Below are positions 56,201-64,000 of a stretch of DNA of 64,000 bases, piece after piece. A program made the translations under genes and the position numbers. This DNA comes from Eutreptiella sp. 'Long Island Sound 2002' (Eukaryota; Euglenozoa; Euglenophyceae; Eutreptiales; Eutreptiaceae), in the NCBI GenBank assembly GCA_964036045.1, contig OZ038385.1, forward strand, positions 38,143,218-38,207,217, in the 5' to 3' direction. The notes under the pieces were generated by a model. The model had not been told where the DNA came from and did not search any database. It saw nothing but the letters and a program-made list of their open reading frames with translations. How positions within the stretch are numbered: the stretch's first letter is position 1; the number at the start of each line of letters is the position of its first letter.

Positions 56201-59200
56201 GGGGCTGCGCAGGAGCGCAGCAGCGTGGGGCTGCGCAGGGGCGCAGCGTGGGGCTGCGCAGGGGCGCAGCAGCGTGGGGCTGCGCAGGGGCGCAGCAGCA
56301 TGGGGCTGCGCAGGGGCGCAGCAGCGTGGGGCTGCGCAGGGGCGTAGCATGGGGCTACGCAGGGGCGCAGCATGGGGCTGCGCAAGGGGCGCAGCAGCGT
56401 GGGGCTGCGGGGGGGCGCAGCAGCGTGGGGCTGCGCAGGAGCGCAGCAGCGTGGGGCTGCGCAGGGGCGCAGCAGCGTGGGGCTGTTCAGGGGCGCAGCA
56501 GCGTGGGGCTGCGCAGGGGCGCAGCAGCTTGGGGCTGCGCAGGGGCGCAGCAGCCTGGGGCTGCGCAGAGGCGCGGCAGCACGGGGCTGCGGGGGGGCGC
56601 AGCAGCGTGGGGCTGCGCAGGGGCGCAGCAGCGTGGGGCTGCGCTGGGGCGCAGCGTGGGGCTGCGCAGGGGCACAGCAGTTTGGGACTGCGCAGGGGCG
56701 CGGCAGCATGGGGCTGCGGGGGGGCTCAGCAGCATGGGGCTGCGCAGGGGCGCAGCAGCGTGGGGCTGCGCAGGGGCGCAGCAGTATGGGGCTGCGCAGG
56801 GGCGCTGCAGCGTGGGGCTGCGCAGGGGCGCTGCAGCATGGGGCTGCGCAGGGGCGCAGCGTGGGGCTGCGCAGGGGCGTAGCAGCGTGGGGCTGCGCAG
56901 GGGCGCAGCAGCATGAAGGTGCGCAGGGGCGCAGCAGCGTGGGGCTGCGGGGGGGCGTAGCATGGGGCTACGCAGGGGCGCAGCATGGGGCTGCGCAAGG
57001 GGCGCAGCAGCGTGGGGCTGCGGGGGGGCGCAGCAGCGTGGGGCTGCGCAGGGGCGCAGCAGCGTGGGGCTGCGCAGGGGCGCAGCAGCGTGGGGCTGTT
57101 CAGGGGCGCAGCAGCGTGGGGCTGCGCAGGGGCGCAGCAGCATGGAGCTGCGCAGGGGCGCAGCAGCTTGGAGCTGCGCAGGGGCGCAGCATGGGGCTGC
57201 GTAGGGGCGGAGCAGCGTGGGGCTACGTAGGGGCGCGGCATGGGGCTGCGCAGGGGCGCAGCGTGGGGCTGCGCACGGGCGCAGCATGGGGCTGCGCAGG
57301 GGCGCAGCAGCGTGGGGCTGCGCAGGGGCGCAGCAGCGTGGGGCTGCGACGGGGCGCGGCAGCGTGGGGCTGCGCAGGGGCGCAGCAGCGTGGGGCGGCG
57401 TAGGGGGCGCAGCAGCGTGGGGCTGCGCAGGGGCGCAGCAGCGTGGGGCGGCGTAGGGGGCGCAGCAGCGTGGGGCTGTGCAGGGGCACAGCAGTATGCG
57501 CCTGCGCAGGGGCGCAGCAGCGTGGGGCTGCGCAGGGGGGCAGCAGCATGGGGCTTCGCAGGGGCGCAGCAGCGTGGGGCTGCGCACGGGCGCAGCGTGG
57601 GGCTGGCAGGGGAGCAGCATGGGGCCGCGCATGGGGCTGCAGCATGGGCGCAGCATGGGCGCAGCAGCCTGGGGCTGCGCAGGGGCGCAACTGCATGGGG
57701 CTGCGCAGTACGGGGCTGCACAGGGGCGCAGCAGCGTGGGGCTGCGCAGGGGCACAGCAGCGTGGGGCTGCGCAGGGGCGCAGCGTGGGGCTGCGCAGGG
57801 GCGCAGCAGTATGGGGCTGCGCAGGGGCGCAGCAGCATGAAGGTGCGCAGGGGCGCAGCAGCCTGGGGCTGCGCAGAGGCGCAGCAGCGTGGGGCTGCGG
57901 GGGGGCGCAGCAGCGTGGGGCTGCGCAGGGGCGCAGCAGCGTGGGGCTGCGCACGGGCGCAGCGTGGGGCTGGCAGGGGAGCAGCATGGGGCTGCGCATT
58001 GGGCTGCAGCATGGGCGCAGTGTGGGGCTGCGCAGGGGGGCAGCAGCCTGGGGCTGCGCAGGGGCGCAGCTGCATGGGGCTGCGCAGGGGCGCAGCAGTG
58101 TGGGGCTGCGGGGGGGCGCAGCAGCGTGGGGCTGCGCAGGGGCGCAGCAGCGTGGGGCTGCGCAGGGGCGCAGCAGCATGGAGCTGCGCAGGGGCGCAGC
58201 AGCTTGGAGCTGCGCAGGGGCGCAGCATGGGGCTGCGTAGGGGCGGAGCAGCGTGGGGCTACGTAGGGGCGCAGCATGGGGCTGCGCAGGGGCGCAGCGT
58301 GGGGCTGCGCACGGGCGCAGCATGGGGCTGCGCAGGGGCGCAGCAGCGTGGGGCTGCGCAGGGGCGCAGCAGCGTGGGGCTGCGACGGGGCGCGGCAGCG
58401 TGGGGCTGCGCAGGGGCGCAGCAGCGTGGGGCTGCGCAGGGGCGCAGCAGCGTGGGGCTGCGCAGGGGCGCAGCAGCGTGGGGCGGCGTAGGGGGCGCAG
58501 CAGCGTGGGGCTGTGCAGGGGCACAGCAGTATGCGCCTGCGCAGGGGCGCAGCAGCGTGGGGCTGCGCAGGGGGGCAGCAGCATGGGGCTTCGCAGGGGC
58601 GCAGCAGCGTGGGGCTGCGCACGGGCGCAGCGTGGGGCTGGCAGGGGAGCAGCATGGGGCCGCGCATGGGGCTGCAGCATGGGCGCAGCATGGGCGCAGC
58701 AGCCTGGGGCTGCGCAGGGGCGCAACTGCATGGGGCTGCGCAGTACGGGGCTGCACAGGGGCGCAGCAGCGTGGGGCTGCGCAGGGGCACAGCAGCGTGG
58801 GGCTGCGCAGGGGCGCAGCGTGGGGCTGCGCAGGGGCGCAGCAGTATGGGGCTGCGCAGGGGCGCAGCAGCATGAAGGTGCGCAGGGGCGCAGCAGCCTG
58901 GGGCTGCGCAGAGGCGCAGCAGCGTGGGGCTGCGGGGGGGCGCAGCAGCGTGGGGCTGCGCAGGGGCGCAGCAGCGTGGGGCTGCGCACGGGCGCAGCGT
59001 GGGGCTGGCAGGGGAGCAGCATGGGCTGCGCATTGGGCTGCAGCATGGGCGCAGTGTGGGGCTGCGCAGGGGGGCAGCAGCCTGGGGCTGCGCAGGGGCG
59101 CAGCTGCATGGGGCTGCGCAGGGGCGCAGCAGTGTGGGGCTGCGGGGGGGCGCAGCAGCGTGGGGCTGCGCAGGGGCGCAGCAGCGTGGGGCTGCGCAGG

Positions 59201-60560
59201 GGGGCAGCAGCGTGGGGCTGCGCAGGGGCGCAGCTGCATGGGGCTGCGCAGGGGCGCAGCAGCGTGGGGCTGCGCAGGGGGGCAGCAGCGTGGGGCTGCG
59301 GGGGGGCGCAGCATGGGGCTGCGCAGGGGCGCAGCTGCATGGGGCTGCGCAGGGGCGCAGCAGCGTGGGGCTGCGGGGGGGGCGCAGCATGGGGCTGCGC
59401 AGGGGCGCAGCTGCCTGGGGCTGCGCAGGGGCGCAGCAGCGTGGGGCTGCGGAGGGGCGCAGCAGCGTGGGGCTGCGCAGGGGCGCAGCAGCAAGGGGCG
59501 CAGCAACCTGGGGCTGCGGGGGGGGCGCAGCAGCCTCGGGCTGCGCAGGGGCGAAGCAGCGTGGGGCTGCGCTGGGGTGCAGCGTGGGGCTGCGTAGGGG
59601 CGCTGCAGTTTGGGACTGCGCGGGGGCGCGGCAGCATGGGGCTGCGGGGGGGCGCAGCAGCTTGGGGCTGCGCAGGGGCGCAGCAGTATGGGGCTGCGCA
59701 GGGGCGCAGCAGCATGGAGGTGCGCGGGGCTGCGCAGGGGCGCAGCATGGTTTTGCTCGTGGGGCTGCGCAGGGGTGCAGCGTGGGGTCGCGCTGGGGCG
59801 CAGCATGGGGCTGCGCAGGGGCGCAGCAGTATGGGACTGCGCAGGGGCGCGGCAGCATGGGGCTGCGGGGGGGCGCAGCAGCATGGGGCTGCGCAGGGGC
59901 GCAGCGTGTGGCTGCGCAGGGGCGCAGCAGTATGGGGCTGTGCAGGGGCGCAGCAGCATGGAGGTGCGCAGGGACGCAGCAGCGCGGGGCTGCGCAGGGG
60001 CGCAGCATGGTTTTGCACATGGGGCTGCACAGGGGCGCAGCGTGGGGTTGCGCAGGGGCACAGCGTGGGGCTGCGCTGGGGCACAGCGTGAGGCTGCGCA
60101 CGGGCGCGGCATGGGGCTGCGCGTGGGGCTGCGCAGGGGCGCAGCGTGTGGCTATGCAAGGGGCGCAGCGTGGGGCCGTGCTTGGGCGCGGCACGGGGCT
60201 GCGCATGCGCGCAGCATGGGGCTGCGCGTGCGCGCAGCATGGGAGTAAGCCGGGGAGAAGCGCGGGGCTGCGCAAGAGCGCTGCGTGGGGCTGCGCTGGG
60301 GCGCAGTGTGGGGCCGCGCTGGGGCGTAGCGTGTGACTACGCACGGCAAGGGGGGCAGAGTGGGAGGTGTCAGCAGGAGGGCAGGATGGGGCTGCGCATG
60401 AGCGTTGCGTGGGGCTGCGCAGGGGCGCAGCATGGGGGTGCGCACGGGCGCAGCATGGGGCTGTGCACGGGCGCGCAATGGTGCTGCGCACGGGCGCACA
60501 ATGGTGCTGCGCGGGAGCGCTGCGTGGGGCTGCGCATGGGGTGTGCCAAGGGGCGTGCAT
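53290..60560. repeat. GC-rich minisatellite, 26-bp units with 23-bp variants
   Basis: The unit is GGGGCTGCGCAGGGGCGCAG plus CAGCGT or CAGCAT; short units lack one CAG-like triplet. The period is not a multiple of three, so each frame cycles every 78 bp, and stop-free units keep many frames open. Higher-order structure is plain. A block with GCGAAGCTTCGG recurs near 53725, 53990 and 55690. Blocks starting GGGGCTACGCAGG recur from 54270 to 56960. An approximately 1,036-bp block recurs (ACGTAGGGGCG at 57225 and 58261). The array lies entirely within the TPK intron. Confidence 0.95.
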
Positions 60561-61240
60561 GGGGGGGGGGGGGGCGCCTCACCACAGGCTTTTGGCGTCT
60601 CCCCCGCCGAGGCCCTCACCAGGAGGATATTGGTGCCTGGGCTGCAAGCGCGATGCGTGGCCTCACCACAGGCTGTTGGCCTCGCGCTGTAGGGTGGGAG
60701 GGGGGCGGCTGGCACGGGGCTGCGCAGGGGCGCAGCATGGGGCTGCGCATGAGCGCTGCGTGGGGCTGCGCATGAGCGCTGCTTGGGGGGGCGCAGCATG
60801 GGGCTGCGCATGAGCGCAGCATGGGGCTGCGTAAGAGCGCTGCTTGGGGCTGCGCATGAGCGCAGCATGGGGCTGCGTATGAGCGCTGCTTGGGGCTGCG
60901 CATGAGCGCAGCATGGGGCTGCGTATGAGCGCTGCTTGGGGCTGCGCATGAGCGCAGCATGGGGCGGCGCAGGGGCACAGCATGGGGCTGCGCATGAGCG
61001 CTGCATGGGGCTGCGCATGAGCGCTGCGTGGGGCTGCGCACGGGCGCCCTGTGGTGCTGCGCAGGAGCGCTGCGTGGGGCTGCGCATGGGGTGTGCCAAG
61101 GGGCGTGCATGGGGGGGGGGGGGGGCGCCTCACCACAGGCTTTTGGCGACCCCCCCAGGCGCCGGGCTCCTCACCAGGAGGTTATTGGGGCCCGGGCCAG
61201 CGTGTGCGCGAGGGCCTCACCACAGGCTTTTGGCCCCGCG
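60500..61240. repeat. Degenerate minisatellite edge with duplicated GCCTCACC block
   Basis: A segment containing GGTGTGCCAAGGGGCGTGCA, a G14/G15 run and GCGCCTCACCACAGGCTTTT occurs at about 60540-60595 and again at about 61089-61145. CCTCACCACAGGC also occurs near 60660 and 61215. Between them are units with GCGCATGAGCGCTGC or GCGCATGAGCGCAGC. No gene is seen. Confidence 0.75.
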
Positions 61241-61502
61241 CTGTCGGGGGGGGCGCGCCGGGGGGCCGTTCAGGCTGGTTCCCCCCGGGGCTGGCTCAGT
61301 TGTGCATGGCCACAGGCCAGCAGAGGCTGTTTCTTACGGGGCTCATGTCGGTTCATGGCCCAGGGCGCATGGGGGAGGGTCCCAACTCTCGCCCCCGGAG
61401 GTTCTTGCTGGCTGTCCCTGGGGGGGAGGGGGGGGCATGCGGTTTCGAGTGTTTTGGGAGGCGAGCTACCTCCCATGGCAAAACCCAGGCGGCCTCTTCG
61501 CG

Positions 61503-62140
61503 CTGGGGAACCTCCGCAGGGGAGGGAGAGAGGGGGGGGAGGAGAGAGATAGAGCGAGGGAGAGGGAGAGAGATAGAGGGAGGGAGAGAGGGAGAGAGAT
61601 AGAGGGAGGGAGAGGGAGAGAGATAGAGGGAGGGAGAGAGGGAGAGAGATAGAGGGAGGGAGAGAGGGAGAGAGAGAGAGATAGAGGGAGGGAGAGGGAG
61701 GGAGATAGAGGGAGGGGGAGGGAGAGAAGACAAAGGGAGAGAGAGAAGGGGGGGGGGGAGATAGAGTGAGGGAGAGGGAGAGAGATAGAGGGAGGGAGAG
61801 AGGGGGGGGAGGAGAGAGATAGAGCGAGGGAGAGGGAGAGAGATAGAGGGAGGGAGAGAGGGAGAGAGATAGAGGGAGGGAGAGGGAGAGAGATAGAGGG
61901 AGGGAGAGAGGGAGAGAGAGAGAGATAGAGGGAGGGAGAGGGAGGGAGATAGAGGGAGGGGGAGGGAGAGAAGACAAAGGGAGAGAGAGAAGGGGGGGGG
62001 GGAGAGAGATAGAGGGAGGGAGAGGGAGAGAGATAGAGGGAGGGAGAGGGAGAGAAGATAAAGGGAGAGAGAGGGGGGGGGAGATAGAGGGAGGGAGAGG
62101 GAGAGAGATAAAGGGGGAGAGAGAGGGGGGGGGGGGGGCA
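61503..62140. repeat. GA-rich tract at the donor end of the TPK intron
   Basis: The same unit family as 51930-52325, including the GAGAGAAGACAAAGGGAGAG block, which appears here twice (near 61724 and 61968). It is internally duplicated with an offset of about 275 bp (GAGCGAGGGAGAGGG near 61551 and 61823). It ends in a G14 run close to the donor. Confidence 0.92.
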
Positions 62141-62212
62141 AACAGCGTGGGGGAGGGACAACGGGGGAAGCGCTGACTGCAACCGCCTGCAACCGACCGC
62201 CGCGGCTACTAC

Positions 62213-62998
62213 CTGCCGGATCTTGTAGATGCAGCCGCCAAGGTTTGCAATGCACACGGCCACGAGGGCGACGCAGCCCAGAATGTAGAGCACCGTGAAG
62301 GCCTGCGCCCCCACCGTGTCGGGACACACGTCCCCGTACCCGATCGTGGTAACGGTCACGAACGCGAACCACAGGGCCTTGCCGTAGCCCCAGCCCTCGA
62401 GGTGGGCGCACAGGAGCGCCCCACCCGCCCCGCAGACCACCAGGACGGCGGCCGACAGCGCCGCCTGGGCCAGCTCCTGCGTGACCTCCGCCTGCTGCAC
62501 GAGGCCGCCTTTGCGGCGCATGGACTCCTGGACGTGCTCGAACACGCGGAGGACCCCGCTGGCGAGGATCGCGGTGACTGCGAGCAGCCCGAAGAGGGCG
62601 TGGAAGATCGTGAACATGCGCCCCACGAGGGTCGTCGGGACCAGGTCTCCGTATCCGACGGTCGTGATCGTGACGGTGCAGAAGTACAGCGCGTCCCAGA
62701 CGGACCACGGCTGAGTGCAGGGCTCCCGGGCGGCCACGAACGTGCCGTGGTAGGCGACCCCATCGATGACGTGGGTGAGGGGCACGCGGGGCGGGTCGGG
62801 CTGGCCGTAGCACTCGTGGGTCTCCACAGACGTCAGCACGAGGACCCCCAGGGTATAGTACAACAAGACCAGTCCGGCCCTCAGCAGGGGGGCCCGCCCC
62901 CGTTCCCACAATGTCCGCCCGGCGTCGGCCTTGTCCCCCGCCAGGATCGCTGCTGAATTGTGCCCCTGGTTGACTGCCCCCAGGTCATCTGGGCACAT
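62213..62998 (-). CDS. Two-pore potassium channel (TPK family), pore-domain exon
   Basis: Encodes a K+-selective channel subunit, probably in the vacuolar, plasma or another membrane. Residues are numbered from the M at 62998. TM1 is about 37-58, pore 1 has TVGYGD at 113-118, TM2 about 127-150, TM3 about 176-198, pore 2 has TIGYGD at 218-223, and TM4 about 230-257. The exon ends after codon 262 at a CAG|GT donor. Joined to 51528-51905 it gives 387 residues, typical of TPK channels (about 360-430). Other in-frame Met codons are at 63040 and 63037. A pyrimidine-rich stretch ending CAG at 62989 could instead be an acceptor, in which case an upstream exon supplies the N terminus. The start is therefore uncertain. 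Confidence 0.92.
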
Positions 62999-63040
62999 GG
63001 GCGAAAAAAAGACACCAAGAAAATGAAAGCAAGGCATCAT

Positions 63041-64000
63041 TTGATTCTTCTTTTCTTTCGTGGGGGGATGTTTGCGCGTCGCGCGCCTGGCGCGCTACCT
63101 TTGTAGTGAGCATCCTGGCTCTAACCCCAAGTTTATCCTCACCCAGGGAAGTCCCCCAAGTAGACCGCACTGGACTGCAAACCTTCCCTCCAAAGCACGT
63201 TGCATAGGCCGAAATATCGAAATATGAGTATTCAACGCCACAAAATGTCACTCAGAATGTCCCTGTCTTCTCCACTTGCAAACCCACCAAAACATTGTGC
63301 ACCATCTTCTAAGGCTTGTTCTCAATGAGTTTTACAGCATCATGGTGATGATTTCCATGGGGGAATGTTTGCCAGGCGTGCTACGATTGTATTAAGTGTC
63401 CTGGCTCTAGCCCCAAGTCTATCCTCACCCAGGGAAGTCCCCCAAGTAGACCGCAGCGGACACCAGGGATTTGTACCACCACATACCAGGACCAGGGAGT
63501 CCGTTTCACAAATGTGAGACCAAGCACAGTTGCAAAAGCATGCATCATTGCCTGCCTCACCCACATTATATGACAAGTCCGCCACAGCAGGTGAGGCAAA
63601 ATTGGCCCGGTTGTTTGGTGAGGGGGGGCAAAAACAGGCATGGGTGGGGGATGGTAAAAAAAAAAAAATGCCCGGCACGCGCCCGGCGCACTAACACTCC
63701 CCCTTGTGCACTTTGGGATGTTCGCATTTGGGACTTAAGTCATTGGCCATGGGGTGGTAGCAGGCACTGCACTCGTACTGCATGCCGCCATGTGGTCCTG
63801 GTGGCGGTGGTCACTTCTCGGGCTCGGTAAACTGCCGATGTTCTCGGCACAGAGAGGTCGGGCCTGGTTTGAATGACACGCAGCCATTTGGGGCAGACAG
63901 AAGTACCTCCAGCTGGACAGAGACACAGTGCGAAGCGATGATTATGAGCCCGCATTCTTCATGCAAGTACTCCAAAGACAGCACCAGGGCCAGAGGCAGG
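63041..64000. other. Upstream flank of the TPK gene, with an imperfect direct repeat
   Basis: A roughly 110-bp segment recurs at 63062-63180 and 63359-63470. Both copies contain CCTGGCTCTA, TATCCTCACCCAGGG and AAGTCCCCCAAGTAGACCGC, offset 286 bp. Open frames through it are short and unrecognised. It may hold the promoter or a 5' exon of the channel gene, but I cannot place either. Confidence 0.55.

Larger units (their letters stand above)
51906..62212 (-). other. 10.3-kb phase-0 intron of the TPK gene
   Basis: The donor is CAG|GTAGTAG (exon ends 62213) and the acceptor TTCAG|GC (exon starts 51905). Both cut between codons, so the joined protein is in frame. From donor to acceptor the intron has about 75 bp of unique sequence, a CT-rich tract (sense strand), GC-rich unique DNA, the minisatellite, unique DNA, a second CT-rich tract and the acceptor. 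The two CT tracts are related in detail. Splicing is inferred from domain order, phase and splice consensus. Confidence 0.85.

Noticed and set aside
52600-61100. Many Ala/Gly/Arg-rich or Pro/Cys-rich open frames in the GC-rich array
   Set aside because: They are translations of a stop-free 26/23-bp minisatellite, overlap on both strands, and lie inside the inferred TPK intron.

Overview
This is a eukaryotic nuclear window dominated by repeats. It has only two convincing protein-coding loci: a chromodomain-type Ty3/gypsy LTR retrotransposon and a two-pore potassium (TPK) channel gene, both on the minus strand. TPK channels with two C-terminal EF-hands are best known from plants and algae. Together with the chromovirus, the introner-like intron copy, the long G runs and the GC-rich minisatellite, this suggests a microalga or another protist. 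The species cannot be named from sequence alone.

Layout. Bases 1-32214 are a 21-bp satellite: a 16-bp perfect palindrome (CCGGAACATGTTCCGG) plus a 5-bp variable spacer, repeated about 1,500 times with higher-order duplications and short inverted runs. At 32215-43560 an 11.3-kb LTR retrotransposon is inserted into the satellite on the minus strand. It has 785-bp LTRs (12 differences between them), a TTCCG target-site duplication in register with the satellite, a primer-binding site, a polypurine tract, an intact gag and an intact pol. Pol lies in the gag frame behind a single UGA-C stop codon. The satellite resumes at 43561 and ends near 44578. Bases 44579-49900 are non-satellite DNA in which I recognise no gene, only palindromes, diverged repeats and homopolymers.

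From 51528 to about 63000 lies the TPK gene. The pore-domain exon (62213-62998, possibly starting elsewhere) and the EF-hand exon (51528-51905) are separated by a 10.3-kb phase-0 intron. The intron starts and ends with related pyrimidine-rich tracts (sense strand), and its middle is an approximately 8.5-kb GC-rich minisatellite with 26/23-bp units. At about 49906-50510, in opposite orientation, lies a roughly 0.6-kb relative of this intron. It has both intron ends and the pyrimidine tract but not the minisatellite, as a mobile (introner-like) intron would look.

Most interesting points: (1) the intron and its stand-alone inverted relative; (2) the palindromic satellite, whose commonest core variants look like CpG deamination; (3) gag-pol expression through an in-frame UGA CGG context; (4) a tRNA-like A-box/B-box module in each LTR; (5) a degenerate methyltransferase-like segment between protease and reverse transcriptase. 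The satellite and minisatellite are open in all six frames for kilobases, which follows from stop-free repeat units and is not evidence of genes.
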